Shown: positions 7,018 through 15,759, counted from the first letter of the stretch. The stretch is DNA of 64,000 nucleotides from Chelativorans petroleitrophicus (GCF_025398195.1 NZ_JAODNV010000001.1:105969-169968), one strand, 5' to 3'. Notes: generated by a model from the letters alone, not told the origin. Program-made: numbers and translations.

Positions 7018-9432
7018 TCAAACCGTGTTGGTGGCAAGCGGCTTATGGGATTGCGGCCGCCCTTCCGCGGCGTTCACGATCATGTCGGTGACCACCGGCG
7101 TTCGGTTGAACAGGTGTCCGCCAAGTGCGTCCGAGATGGCGCAGATCAACGCCGAGGAGGCCGCTCCTTCCAAAGGCTCTCCGATACCCTTCGTGCCGAG
7201 CGGGCTCTGGGTATCCGGCTGATCGACGGCATCCCAGCTCATCTTCAGCGGCACATCGAGGTAGGATTTCGGCTTGGACTGGTACAGCGCCTGTGCGTTC
7301 GGCCGGCCGTATTGCGGATCGTAGACATGACGCTCCGACGTGGCGAGGCCGAAACCCATGACCGCGCCGCCGCGCACCTGAGCGGCGAGGCCCATCGGGT
7401 GGATCACCGTGCCGCAATCGGCAACACCGTGATAGTCGAGGATCTCGACCTTTCCAGTCTCGACATCCACATCCACCTCGATGAAGGCGGCTGCGAGCGC
7501 CGGCACCGTCGCATCCTTGGGCAGGTTGTCCTTGGCAACGCCGATCAGGCCCGTTCCGGCGATCGCTCTGGCGGAGGCCTGCGTCATGGGATGGATGTCT
7601 TCCGGCAGCTCGTGACCGTCATACCGGCCGCCCATCTCGATCGCCTTTTGCGCCGCCTCGGCGAAGGACATGCCGACGCTGGGATCGGACGTCTTCACCA
7701 CCCGTTCGTCCTTGAGCTCATACTCCTCCGCGGTTCCGCCAAGGGTCGCGGCGGCAATTTCCTTGAGCTTATGCGCGGCATCCATGGCGGCGACATAGTT
7801 GGTGCGTGCCATGGTGAAGTTGGTGTTTGAGCCGAACTGGCCGAGATTCCAGGGCAGATGCTTGGTCGTGCCGCCATATTCCAGAACCACCCGCTCCCAA
7901 TCGTAGCCTAGCACCTCCGCCGCGATCCGCGAGGTGGAGGCGTAGGAGTAGGTGCCCAGATTGCCAACGCCGGTATGCACGTGCAGAAGGCCGTCGGGCG
8001 TGATCCGGACCAGACCGTCGAACCCGTTGGAGCCCGCGGTGTGATAGGCCTGTCCGATGCCGTAGCCGCGCACCTTCGATCCGTTGCGCATTCCGGACTG
8101 TTTCGACCGCTCGACCCAGTTGAAGGCCTCGGCACCCTTCTGCAGGGCCTCCCGCAGATAGGCGGAGGTTACCTCTCCCTGTTCAGGCCCGTACTTTGCA
8201 CCGACTCCGCCGCCGGGCGCATTGGCAAGCCTGAGCGCCAGCCGGTCGATGCCAAGTTCGCGCGCGGCCTTGTCGAGAAGCGGCTCGAACATGTTTGCCG
8301 CCTGGTTCTCGCCCGGCCCGCGCTGCGCGCCCTTGGAGACGGTGTTGGTGAGCACCGGGATGGCTCGGAAGCGGATCGATTCGGGCTGGAAGATGATGAC
8401 CGCTGACGAGCCGACATTGTTGAAATCGGGGAAGCCCGACGTGGCGCCGAGATCCTGCACGACATAGATGTCCGCCGCGAGCATGCGGCCTTCCTTGCTG
8501 AAGCCGAGCTTCGCCCATCCCTGGAAGCCGGCGCGCGCGGAGCCGTTGTTGTACTCCTCTTTGCGGCTCACCCGCAGCAGGCATGGCCGCCCGTTCAGCT
8601 TGCGCGAGACGAGCGCCGGCAGCGCCATCAACGGGTAGGCCGCGGCCTTGCCGCCGAAACCGCCGCCGCAATACTCCGAGATCAGCACCAGTTCGGAGGG
8701 CTCGATGCCTATGAGATTGGCGAGGCCCGGCTGGGCGAAGGCGGTGGACTGGGTGGAGCCCCAGACGTAGCACTTCCCGCCCTCCCAATAGGCGGCCGCC
8801 GAGCGCGGCTCCAGGGCATGGTGGGCGTTGGAGGCATGCACGAAGCTTTCCTCCACGATGACGGCGGACTTGGCAAAGCCCTCCTCGATATCGCCGAAGC
8901 TCCATTCCACCGGCGCCTTGCCCTTAGGAAGCGTGTCGTCGCCGGCCAGCGCGAAGTCGCGGCCCGACCATTTGAGCTCCTGGAACTCGATGCCTGCGCC
9001 GGCGACATTGATGCCGCTCACCGCATTGGGCCCATCCGGCTGCAGGCTGTGCAGCGGATCGACAACGAAGGGCAGGAGCTCCATGTCGACACGAACCGCC
9101 GCTATGGCATCGGCAGCGGCCTGTTCCGTCTCCGCGGCGATCGCCAGGATCGGCTGCCCGAAATGGGTGGGTTCGTTGCTGAGGATCGGCAGGCCGACGG
9201 GCGTGTCGGGATGCTTCACCTCCTCAGGCAGAAGGGCGGTCAGGAAGCCCGGCACCTTTTCCGCCTCGCTGAGATCGATGCTTCTTACCTTGCCGTGGGG
9301 CATGGGCGAGCCGTAGAATTTGACATGCGCCATGCCATCGGCGCGGAAATCCTCGGCATAGGTTGCAGCGCCGGTCACCTTGGCTTCGAGGTCCGGCGGA
9401 ATGAAATTCTTACCGATCAGTTTGTAGGCCAT
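7018..9432 (-). CDS. Xanthine dehydrogenase-family molybdopterin-binding (large) subunit
   Basis: Catalytic molybdenum subunit of 804 residues. The start MAYKLIGKNFIPPDLEAKVT and the sequence around it match the aldehyde oxidase/xanthine dehydrogenase hammerhead domain. Cofactor-binding glycine stretches such as YCGGGFGGKAAA are present, and the conserved catalytic glutamate is Glu752 in KGIGEP. Hydroxylation of an aldehyde or N-heterocycle with water as oxygen donor is expected; the substrate cannot be deduced. It lies 4 bp after the Fe-S subunit gene and just before the FAD subunit gene, giving the order Fe-S, Mo, FAD. This subunit order differs from PaoABC (Fe-S, FAD, Mo). No XdhC-type maturation factor is in the operon. 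Confidence 0.93.
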   Translation of the reverse strand: MAYKLIGKNFIPPDLEAKVTGAATYAEDFRADGMAHVKFYGSPMPHGKVRSIDLSEAEKVPGFLTALLPEEVKHPDTPVGLPILSNEPTHFGQPILAIAAETEQAAADAIAAVRVDMELLPFVVDPLHSLQPDGPNAVSGINVAGAGIEFQELKWSGRDFALAGDDTLPKGKAPVEWSFGDIEEGFAKSAVIVEESFVHASNAHHALEPRSAAAYWEGGKCYVWGSTQSTAFAQPGLANLIGIEPSELVLISEYCGGGFGGKAAAYPLMALPALVSRKLNGRPCLLRVSRKEEYNNGSARAGFQGWAKLGFSKEGRMLAADIYVVQDLGATSGFPDFNNVGSSAVIIFQPESIRFRAIPVLTNTVSKGAQRGPGENQAANMFEPLLDKAARELGIDRLALRLANAPGGGVGAKYGPEQGEVTSAYLREALQKGAEAFNWVERSKQSGMRNGSKVRGYGIGQAYHTAGSNGFDGLVRITPDGLLHVHTGVGNLGTYSYASTSRIAAEVLGYDWERVVLEYGGTTKHLPWNLGQFGSNTNFTMARTNYVAAMDAAHKLKEIAAATLGGTAEEYELKDERVVKTSDPSVGMSFAEAAQKAIEMGGRYDGHELPEDIHPMTQASARAIAGTGLIGVAKDNLPKDATVPALAAAFIEVDVDVETGKVEILDYHGVADCGTVIHPMGLAAQVRGGAVMGFGLATSERHVYDPQYGRPNAQALYQSKPKSYLDVPLKMSWDAVDQPDTQSPLGTKGIGEPLEGAASSALICAISDALGGHLFNRTPVVTDMIVNAAEGRPQSHKPLATNTV

Positions 9433-9436
9433 GGCT

Positions 9437-10138
9437 TCAGACCCTCTCTGAGGCTTTCATGACGCCGCGCAGATAATGGTCGTAGGCTCCGCACCGGCAG
9501 AGATTGCCGGACATTGCGAGGCGCGCCTCCTCGATTGTTGGTTTGGGGTTCCGGTTCAGCAGCGCCACCGCGCTGACGACCTGGCCCGGCGTACAGAAGC
9601 CGCATTGCGGGGCAAGCTCCTCGATGAAAGCCTGCTGCACGGGATGCAGCGTGCCGTCCTCTCCAGCGATGCCCTCGATCGTGGTGATCTCGCTGTCGCG
9701 CACGCGGTGCGTAAGCGTCGAGCAGGAATAGATCGTGATTCCGTCGGCAATCACAGTGCAGGCTCCGCATTCGGCCTGGTTGCAGCCGATCTTGGTGCCG
9801 GTCAGGCCGAGCCTGTAGCGCAGCGTGGTCGCCAGGGTCTCGTTCGGCGCGACCTCGATGCTGTGGGTTCGCCCGTTGACGGTGAGGCGCACGAGCCGCT
9901 CGACGGCGCGTGTGTCGGCCCGGGCGGGTGTCGTTCCGGAGAACAGGTAGGACGAGCCGCCGATCACGACGCCTGAACAGGCGACGCCGCGCAGGAAATT
10001 GCGCCGGGACATGTGCAGCGGCCGCCATGACGGCGTTTCCGCTCCACCGGCCTCATTCGCACGGCCGGTGTATTTCGGTCGTGGTGCCGGACCCGGCACG
10101 TAATCGACCGACGGATCGTAGGGTCCGTAGGTTTGCAT
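9437..10138 (-). CDS. [2Fe-2S] subunit of a molybdenum hydroxylase with a Tat export signal
   Basis: Small iron-sulfur subunit, 233 residues. The plant-type cluster is bound by CNQAECGACTV plus a later Cys, and the second cluster by CGFCTPGQV and CRCGAY. Before these is a twin-arginine signal: SRRNFLRG (about 44-51) with a hydrophobic stretch and ARAD cleavage region, so the assembled enzyme should be periplasmic, as for PaoABC. The start at 10138 has an excellent GGGAGGAGG ribosome site, which implies an unusually long 42-residue polar leader before the Tat motif; a Met at 10012 would give a conventional Tat peptide but has no good ribosome site. It is the first gene of the leftward operon. 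Confidence 0.92.
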   Translation of the reverse strand: MQTYGPYDPSVDYVPGPAPRPKYTGRANEAGGAETPSWRPLHMSRRNFLRGVACSGVVIGGSSYLFSGTTPARADTRAVERLVRLTVNGRTHSIEVAPNETLATTLRYRLGLTGTKIGCNQAECGACTVIADGITIYSCSTLTHRVRDSEITTIEGIAGEDGTLHPVQQAFIEELAPQCGFCTPGQVVSAVALLNRNPKPTIEEARLAMSGNLCRCGAYDHYLRGVMKASERV

Positions 10139-10202
10139 GTTGCCTCCTCCCGATCATCGCGCCCGCCATGACGAGCCCTCCCGATGGAAGATCACGATGA
10201 TG

Positions 10203-10253
10203 TGTTGTCCTCACAACATTGGAAGACTAGACTTTTGTTCTACAAGTTGCAAC
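10203..10253. promoter_or_regulatory. Inverted repeats upstream of the molybdenum hydroxylase operon
   Basis: TGTTGT-CCTC-ACAACA (10203-10218) is a perfect 6-bp inverted repeat. About 30 bp further on GTTGCAAC (10246-10253) is another perfect palindrome. Both lie in the AT-richer gap between the divergent Fe-S subunit gene and a small secreted-protein gene. They look like operator half-sites built on TTGT/ACAA. No regulator gene is adjacent, so the binding protein is unknown. Confidence 0.4.
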
Positions 10254-10327
10254 ATCCAATACATCCATCGCGGGAAGAACACATTTATGTGATAGTAATA
10301 TTTTCCTGATGGGGCGAGAGGCAGGAC

Positions 10328-10687
10328 TTGGGGTTTTCTAAAACTGGACTTGCGGTTTCAACTTTTTGCTTGGCTGCGTGCTTTCTGGACTCCGTGCCAA
10401 GTCTGGCGGACCGTCACTGTCTGCCTGCGCTGAACGCCTATTACGGCGCGCGCTACGCGCTCCACGATGAATCCGCTGCCTGTGTGCCGGCGCTGGAACA
10501 GGCGCTTGAAGCGCTGCGCTCAGCGGTCGATCATGCGAATGTGTGCGGGTGCGGGCAGCTTGTCGAAACGATAAAGCCCCTCATAGAGGACCCTGAGGGC
10601 GGCGAAGCGGGGTGCCGCAGGCGTGCGGCGGAGATTCTCGGCCAGAGCGAGCGGGTGAAGGCCCTGGTAGACGCCTGCAATCATTGA
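10328..10687 (+). CDS. Small secreted cysteine-rich protein, function unknown
   Basis: 119 residues from a TTG start at 10328 (GAGAGGCAGG lies upstream). The N-terminus MGFSKTGLAVSTFCLAACF is a signal-peptide-like stretch, with cleavage possible around PSLADRHC. The mature part contains several cysteines, including an NVCGCGQL motif, which suggests disulfides in the periplasm. I do not recognise the family. It is divergent from the molybdenum hydroxylase operon and shares its intergenic region. The TTG start keeps confidence moderate; the signal peptide argues that the frame is real. Confidence 0.6.
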   Translation: MGFSKTGLAVSTFCLAACFLDSVPSLADRHCLPALNAYYGARYALHDESAACVPALEQALEALRSAVDHANVCGCGQLVETIKPLIEDPEGGEAGCRRRAAEILGQSERVKALVDACNH

Positions 10688-10887
10688 TCTGTGGCCTGAT
10701 GCGCGTCGGCGAGCGGCTGCGGCCGGAGTTGGTGGCTTGACTTAGAGTCTCCGATCGAAGGGCGGCAGCCTCAGCCGCATACGCGTGGACGGATGCCGTG
10801 AACGGCCTTGCCCATGCGTCTTTTCCTGCTAATAGTTGCGCCCGCGCGCGGGCGTTGAATTCATTCCCCCTCTCACCGGAAAAGACC

Positions 10888-12111
10888 ATGGCGAAGCACA
10901 GTGACGTGAAAAAGGTCGTTCTGGCCTACTCGGGCGGCCTCGACACTTCGATCATCCTGAAATGGCTGCAGACGGAACTAGGTGCGGAGGTGGTGACCTT
11001 CACCGCCGATCTCGGCCAAGGTGAGGAGCTGGAACCCGCGCGCAAGAAGGCCGAGATGCTTGGCATCAAGGAGATCTATATCGAGGATCTGCGCGAGGAG
11101 TTCGTGCGCGACTTCGTCTTCCCGATGTTCCGCGCCAACGCGCTCTATGAGGGCGTCTATCTGCTCGGCACCTCCATCGCCCGCCCGCTGATCGCAAAAA
11201 GGCTGGTGGAAATCGCAGCCGAAACGGGGGCCGATGCTATTGCGCACGGCGCCACCGGCAAGGGCAACGATCAGGTGCGCTTCGAGCTTTCCGCCTATGC
11301 GCTCAATCCTGACATCAAGGTGATTGCGCCCTGGCGCGACTGGTCCTTCAAGTCGCGGACGGACCTTCTGAACTTCGCCCGCGAGCACCAGATACCGGTG
11401 CCTAAGGACAAGCAGGGCGAGGCCCCCTTCTCAGTGGACGCCAACCTGCTTCACTCCTCTTCTGAGGGCAAGGTGCTGGAGGACCCGTGGGCGGAGCCAC
11501 CCGAATATGTGCACCAGCGCACCGTCTCGCCCATGGATGCGCCCGACCGCGTCACGGAAATCACCATCGGCTTCAAGCGGGGCGACGCCGTGTCGCTGAA
11601 CGGCGAGCCGAGGTCGCCCGCTACGCTTCTTGCGGCGCTCAATGATCTCGGCCGGGACAACGGCATTGGCCGCGTCGATCTGGTGGAGAACCGCTTTGTG
11701 GGCATGAAGTCGCGTGGTGTTTATGAAACGCCGGGCGGTACCATTCTTCTCGTCGCTCATCGGGCGATCGAATCGATCACGCTCGACCGCGGCGCGGCGC
11801 ATCTGAAGGATGAGCTGATGCCGCGCTATGCCGAGCTCATCTACAACGGCTTCTGGTTCTCGCCGGAGCGGGAGATGCTGCAGGCGCTCATCGACAAGAG
11901 CCAGGAGGACGTCGAGGGCGAAGTGCGGCTAAAGCTCTACAAGGGCAATGTGGTCGTCACCGGTCGCCGCTCCGACAAGTCGCTCTATTCGGACGCGCTC
12001 GTCACCTTCGAGGACGACCGCGGTGCCTACGACCAGAAGGACGCGGAGGGCTTCATCCGGCTCAACGCCCTGCGGCTCCGGACGCTGGCGGCGAGGCGGC
12101 GGAAAGGCTGA
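10888..12111 (+). CDS. argG: Argininosuccinate synthase
   Basis: ATP-dependent ligation of citrulline and aspartate to argininosuccinate, the penultimate step of arginine synthesis, in the cytosol. 407 residues, the standard length. The PP-loop AYSGGLDTS (residues 13-21) binds [16 protein letters not shown] and the SPMDAPD region are also conserved. I chose ATG 10888 ([12 protein letters not shown]) because family homology begins here; the open frame extends upstream to 10798 without similarity. It stands alone on the plus strand and ends 3 bp from the convergent transglycosylase gene, leaving no room for a dedicated terminator. Confidence 0.97.
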   Translation: MAKHSDVKKVVLAYSGGLDTSIILKWLQTELGAEVVTFTADLGQGEELEPARKKAEMLGIKEIYIEDLREEFVRDFVFPMFRANALYEGVYLLGTSIARPLIAKRLVEIAAETGADAIAHGATGKGNDQVRFELSAYALNPDIKVIAPWRDWSFKSRTDLLNFAREHQIPVPKDKQGEAPFSVDANLLHSSSEGKVLEDPWAEPPEYVHQRTVSPMDAPDRVTEITIGFKRGDAVSLNGEPRSPATLLAALNDLGRDNGIGRVDLVENRFVGMKSRGVYETPGGTILLVAHRAIESITLDRGAAHLKDELMPRYAELIYNGFWFSPEREMLQALIDKSQEDVEGEVRLKLYKGNVVVTGRRSDKSLYSDALVTFEDDRGAYDQKDAEGFIRLNALRLRTLAARRRKG

Positions 12112-12114
12112 CCC

Positions 12115-12930
12115 TTACCTGTCGATTTCGCGGCCGATGATGGCAATCGCCTGCTGATAGACGCTGGCCGCGTTCCAGCCCTGGAGAGCGGCGAAATTGG
12201 GCTCGCCGGGCTGGTAACCCGCACCGGGAATCCAGCCGTGCGCCCTCAAGAAATTCGCGGTGGATGCCAGCGCGTCGGCGACGGAGCCGATCATGTCGAT
12301 CCGCCCGTCCCCGTCTCCGTCCGCGCCATATCTGAGTGCGTTGCCCGGCAGGAACTGCGTTTGGCCGATCTCGCCATGGGCCGCACCCATGGCGGAGGGG
12401 TCCAGCATGCCGCGATCGACGAGTTCGAGGGCGGCATAAAGATGCCCCGTGAAGAATTCCGTCCGGCGGCAGTCATAGGCGAGCGTGGCGACGGCCGATA
12501 GGATGTGCTGATTGCCCAGAAATCCTCCAAAGCCGGTCTCCATTCCCCAGATCGCAAGGAGCGGACCGGGCGGCACGCCATAGCGCGCCTCGATGGTAGC
12601 CAGCAGCGCGGCGTGGCGTTTCTTCATGCTCTTGCCGCGCGAGATGATGGCGTTGGCGCCGCGCTTCTTCATGAAGCTGTCGAGCGTCAGCTTGAAGCTC
12701 TTCTGCCCGCGGTCGGCGGCGATGGTCTTGCGGGCGTAGGTGGTGCGTGACAGGGCATCCAGTGCCCGTGGCCCCACGCCGTTTGCCGCCGCCTCCTGGA
12801 TGAAGCGCGCCTTCCAACTCTCAAAGCCGCCCGCATCGCTGCCGCATGGGGCGGCGAGGGCCGAACCTGCCATGGAAAGAACGGCGAATATGGCTGCCGC
12901 AAGCTGCGGCGCCCGATATTCGGGTTTCAT
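12115..12930 (-). CDS. Lytic murein transglycosylase (MltB/SLT family 3)
   Basis: Periplasmic peptidoglycan-cleaving enzyme, 271 residues. Residues 1-26 form a signal peptide ending ALAAPCG. The catalytic glutamate is Glu131 in IWGMETGFGG, a hallmark of MltB-like enzymes. The motif HGEIGQTQFLP and a DGDGDGRID stretch also fit the family. ATG 12930 has an ideal AAGGAG ribosome site 6 nt upstream; the longer open frame to 13008 is not needed. There is no lipobox, so the enzyme is likely soluble in the periplasm. It converges on argG with a 3-bp gap. Confidence 0.9.
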   Translation of the reverse strand: MKPEYRAPQLAAAIFAVLSMAGSALAAPCGSDAGGFESWKARFIQEAAANGVGPRALDALSRTTYARKTIAADRGQKSFKLTLDSFMKKRGANAIISRGKSMKKRHAALLATIEARYGVPPGPLLAIWGMETGFGGFLGNQHILSAVATLAYDCRRTEFFTGHLYAALELVDRGMLDPSAMGAAHGEIGQTQFLPGNALRYGADGDGDGRIDMIGSVADALASTANFLRAHGWIPGAGYQPGEPNFAALQGWNAASVYQQAIAIIGREIDR

Positions 12931-13038
12931 GCAATACTCCTTGAAGGATGGCTTCAAATCCGCCGCAAGTCTGCCAGTCATTGGGGTCGCTGTCACGTTT
13001 GCAGACAAGAGGTTGAAAAAAGGTAAGACAGCAGCCTT

Positions 13039-13064
13039 GGAACGAAAGAAGTACCTCTTTGGTT
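13039..13064 (+). promoter_or_regulatory. EcfG-type (general stress) promoter of the SH3 protein gene
   Basis: GGAAC (13039-13043), 17-nt spacer, then GGTT (13061-13064). This matches the alphaproteobacterial EcfG/RpoE2 consensus GGAAC-N16/17-CGTT at all but one position and sits 37 bp before the start codon. Confidence 0.65.
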
Positions 13065-13100
13065 TCTCTCGCGATGCGAAAGAAACTGAGGAGATTAGAT

Positions 13101-13784
13101 ATGAAGGCGTTCGCGTTGAAGGGTGCTGTTGCTGCTCTTGCGCTGGCTTCGTTCACCGGCCTTGCAGCCGCGCAGGTCACCGCCATGGCGACGACAGATC
13201 TCAACATCCGTTCTGGTCCGGGACCACAATATCCGGTGGTCGGGCTGATCGAGAGTTCGCAGGAGACGACCATTCAGGGCTGTCTCGAAGGCAGCAAATG
13301 GTGCCAGGTCAGCCACGCTGGCATCGAAGGCTGGGCCTATTCGGATTATCTGGCCGCAACGATCGGAAGCGAGACTATCGTGCTAACCGAGCGCCCGGTC
13401 GAAGCGGTGCCAACCGTCACCTATGAAACGACCGCCAGCACCGATACGGATGCGGACGGCGCATTGGCCGGCGCCACCTCCGGCGCGGTGGCGGGCGCCA
13501 TCATAGGCGGCCCCGCAGGCGCGGCCATCGGTGCGGGCGTAGGTGCCGTGGCCGGCGGCGCGGCCGATATGATCACCCCTCCGCAGGAGGTGGTGTCCTA
13601 TGTCGAGACCAACCGTGTCGAGCCGGTCTATCTGGAAGGCGAGGTCGTCGTCGGCGCGGCGCTGCCTGAGACGGTGGAGGTGCGCGAAATTCCCGATTAT
13701 GAGTACCGGTACGTTTATGTGAACGGTCAGCCGGTGCTGGTCGAGCCTGAGACACGCCGCATCGTCTATGTGGTGCGCCAGTAG
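13101..13784 (+). CDS. SH3 and DUF1236 domain envelope protein
   Basis: Exported protein of 227 residues. A signal peptide ends near GLAAAQ. A bacterial SH3 (SH3_3) domain follows, with LNIRSGPGPQYPVVG and WCQVSHAGIEGWAYSDYL. Then comes a glycine/alanine-rich segment with alternating GAVAGAIIGGPAGAA that resembles a glycine-zipper, and a C-terminal DUF1236-like part (VREIPDYEYRYVYVNGQPV). Such proteins bind cell-wall material and are common in rhizobia. ATG 13101 has GAGGAGA upstream. An EcfG-type promoter lies directly upstream, so it is probably induced in the general stress response. The cell-wall role is inferred from the SH3 domain. Confidence 0.85.
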   Translation: MKAFALKGAVAALALASFTGLAAAQVTAMATTDLNIRSGPGPQYPVVGLIESSQETTIQGCLEGSKWCQVSHAGIEGWAYSDYLAATIGSETIVLTERPVEAVPTVTYETTASTDTDADGALAGATSGAVAGAIIGGPAGAAIGAGVGAVAGGAADMITPPQEVVSYVETNRVEPVYLEGEVVVGAALPETVEVREIPDYEYRYVYVNGQPVLVEPETRRIVYVVRQ

Positions 13785-13798
13785 ACAAACATGCCGTC

Positions 13799-13838
13799 AG
13801 GGGCGGCTCGGCAGGGAACATCTTGCCAGACCGCCCCT
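13799..13838 (+). terminator. Stem-loop after the SH3 protein gene
   Basis: AGGGGCGG (13799-13806) pairs with CCGCCCCT (13831-13838), with an inner GGCA/TGCC pairing. It lies just after the stop at 13784. No T-run follows, so it may stabilise a 3' end rather than terminate alone. Confidence 0.5.
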
Positions 13839-13924
13839 ATATCCAAGCGGCTTGGTTCTAATAAGCCTTGCAATTGGTTGATGAAGGTGGTTGGGGTTTT
13901 TGTCCGGACAAGCCGACAGTTTTC

Positions 13925-13953
13925 TTGCCTCGTGGGCTGAATGGAACTATATA
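13925..13953 (+). promoter_or_regulatory. Housekeeping-type promoter of trcR
   Basis: TTGCCT (13925-13930), a 17-nt spacer and TATATA (13948-13953) make a strong sigma-70-like promoter about 77 bp before the trcR start. Confidence 0.55.
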
Positions 13954-14029
13954 GCGCCCATCCCTAACATTGGTGGTTCTTACCACCGCCCGCGCCGGGG
14001 AACGCGGGCGAGAACAGGATTATTTCGCA

Positions 14030-14728
14030 ATGGCCCACACGCTTCTTATGCCCAAGGCAACTGCCGTTTGGCTGGTGGACAACACGGCGCTGACCTTCGA
14101 TCAGATCGCCGAGTTCTGCAAGCTCCACCCGCTGGAGGTGCGTGCAATTGCCGACGGCGACGCCGCCCAGGGCATTAAGGGCATGGACCCGGTGATCACC
14201 GGGCAGTTGACCCGCGAAGAGATCGCGCGCGGCGAGGCGGATCCGAACTACCGGCTGAAGCTTTCGGAGCCGAAGGTGCGCGTGCCTGAGACCCGGCGAA
14301 AGGGTCCGCGCTACACCCCTCTGTCCAAGCGGCAGGACCGTCCGAACGCCATTCTCTGGCTCGTGCGCAACCATCCGGAGTTGAAGGATGCGCAGATTTC
14401 GCGGCTCGTCGGCACGACGAAATCGACCATCGAGCAGATCCGCAACCGCACTCACTGGAATTCGGCCAATCTGGTGCCGATGGACCCGGTGACCCTCGGG
14501 CTCTGCTCGCAGATTGATCTGGACATGGAGGTGAGTCGTGCGGCCCGCCATGCGCCGCCTCCGCCTCCTTCCGGTGATACTCTGCTGCCTGCGAGCGAGA
14601 CGGAAAAGCTGCCGGTCGATGAGAATGCGGGAGGCGAGGAGCAGGAAGAGAAGGAGCTCGACGCCGACGCGGTTTTCGCGAAGCTCTCTTCCTTGAAGTC
14701 CAATCGTGATGAGGACGGGCAGGAGTAA
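14030..14728 (+). CDS. trcR: Cell-cycle transcriptional regulator TrcR (DUF1013)
   Basis: 232 residues. The N-terminus MAHTLLMPKATAVWLVDNTA and the segment PRYTPLSKRQDRPNAILWLV are characteristic of the alphaproteobacterial DUF1013 family, now named TrcR. The region around LKDAQISRLVGTTKSTIEQI looks like a helix-turn-helix, supporting DNA binding. The C-terminus is acidic (EEQEEKELDAD). The family is almost universal in alphaproteobacteria and is linked to cell-cycle control. ATG 14030 is chosen because homology starts there; an upstream frame to 13970 is non-conserved. A good promoter lies at 13925-13953. Confidence 0.9.
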   Translation: MAHTLLMPKATAVWLVDNTALTFDQIAEFCKLHPLEVRAIADGDAAQGIKGMDPVITGQLTREEIARGEADPNYRLKLSEPKVRVPETRRKGPRYTPLSKRQDRPNAILWLVRNHPELKDAQISRLVGTTKSTIEQIRNRTHWNSANLVPMDPVTLGLCSQIDLDMEVSRAARHAPPPPPSGDTLLPASETEKLPVDENAGGEEQEEKELDADAVFAKLSSLKSNRDEDGQE

Positions 14729-14827
14729 CCTGCCCGCCTGTCTCGGGCCGGCGATGCCTCAGGCACTAGCCATAGTGGCAGCCAGCGGTTCTGGTCGTGG
14801 GGGAGCAGCAAGCGGATGGTCGCTCTT

Positions 14828-15160
14828 ATGCCTGCCTATGTGACCTTGGCGCTTGCGATCATCTTCGAGGTGATCGGAACCAGCGCGATGAAGGCCTCGG
14901 AGGGCTTTACCCGTCCCGGCCCGACGCTGATTGTTGCTCTCGGCTACGGCCTGGCTTTTCTGCTCCTATCGCAGGTTCTGGATCGCGTACCCGTGGGCAT
15001 CGCCTATGCCATCTGGTCGGGCGGCGGGATCGTGCTGATCGCCATCGCCGCCTGGGTGGTCTACGGCCAGCGGCCCGATCTCGCCGGCTTTATCGGGATG
15101 GGCCTGATCATCGCCGGCGTGCTGATTCTCAATCTGCTGTCGAAAACCAACGTTCATTAG
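14828..15160 (+). CDS. Small multidrug resistance (SMR) transporter, EmrE-like
   Basis: Proton-coupled exporter of lipophilic cations, about 110 residues with four transmembrane helices. Starting at Met 14828, the essential membrane glutamate is Glu14 (AIIFEVIGTSAMKASEGF), exactly as in EmrE, and GIAYAIWSGGGIVLI in TM3 is also conserved. An ATG at 14816 would add four residues; the alignment with EmrE favours 14828. These pumps act as dimers; no second SMR gene is adjacent, so it probably homodimerises. Substrate range cannot be predicted. Confidence 0.9.
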   Translation: MPAYVTLALAIIFEVIGTSAMKASEGFTRPGPTLIVALGYGLAFLLLSQVLDRVPVGIAYAIWSGGGIVLIAIAAWVVYGQRPDLAGFIGMGLIIAGVLILNLLSKTNVH

Positions 15161-15200
15161 GCCGCGCGTCCTGTCTGGGCGGCTTTGGTCGGAGAGTGTA

Positions 15201-15653
15201 TCAGCGGCAGTAGCTCACGCGCTGCCCGCCATCATAGGGCCGCACCAGCGCGCGGGCGAGCAGGCTCTCAGCCACGGGCTCTTCCTCAGCTGTCGTCACA
15301 TCGGCCAGAACCCGTCCAAAATACTTGTCGCCGCTGATATTGCGGATCTTTACCGTTCCGCCGCCAATGAGTGCTTCGAGCGCGGCGCGTGACATCTGCG
15401 CGGCCGCTTTCTCGGCGGCGCAGCGGCTTTTCACCTCTGGCGCGTCCACGCCGCGAATGCGGACACTCACCGTGATCGTCTGTCCCGGCCAGATATGAGC
15501 CGTGGCCACGAAGGTGTCGCCGTCGATCACCCGCACGACCTCCGCTTCCACCGGACCGGGAAGCATGTCTCTTGCCAGAACGCATGGGGCGCCGGCCACG
15601 AGGGCGGCGATCCCGGAAAGCAGGAACAGAGGTGACAGAATCGGCGACAGCAT
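15201..15653 (-). CDS. Secreted thermonuclease-like (SNase-fold) protein
   Basis: 150 residues: a hydrophobic N-terminal signal (LSPLFLLSGIAALVAGA) followed by a staphylococcal nuclease-like fold. Recognisable blocks are VVRVIDGDTFVA (metal-site aspartate), VRIRGVDAPEVKSRC (catalytic Arg and Asp) and KYFGRVLADV (second Arg). The glutamate expected after the first Arg in SNase is less certain here, so nuclease activity is likely but not assured. An exported nuclease could scavenge nucleotides. The gene stands alone between convergent or divergent neighbours. Confidence 0.8.
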   Translation of the reverse strand: MLSPILSPLFLLSGIAALVAGAPCVLARDMLPGPVEAEVVRVIDGDTFVATAHIWPGQTITVSVRIRGVDAPEVKSRCAAEKAAAQMSRAALEALIGGGTVKIRNISGDKYFGRVLADVTTAEEEPVAESLLARALVRPYDGGQRVSYCR

Positions 15654-15733
15654 TTCTTAGGATAATATTCCTATATAGCCGTAGAAGTCAATGAACCGTG
15701 TAGCTCGCGCACCTGCGATTTGGGACATCGGAT

Positions 15734-15759
15734 GGAACAGCTTCGCCTCCCCGTCCGTT
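15734..15759 (+). promoter_or_regulatory. EcfG-type (general stress) promoter, full consensus
   Basis: GGAAC (15734-15738), 17-nt spacer, CGTT (15756-15759): an exact match to the EcfG/RpoE2 consensus. It is on the plus strand 94 bp before the small secreted-protein gene at 15854. Confidence 0.7.

Noticed and set aside
13970..14029. 20-residue N-terminal extension of TrcR
   Set aside because: It lies just after the predicted promoter, is not conserved, and the family starts at MAHTLLMPK.
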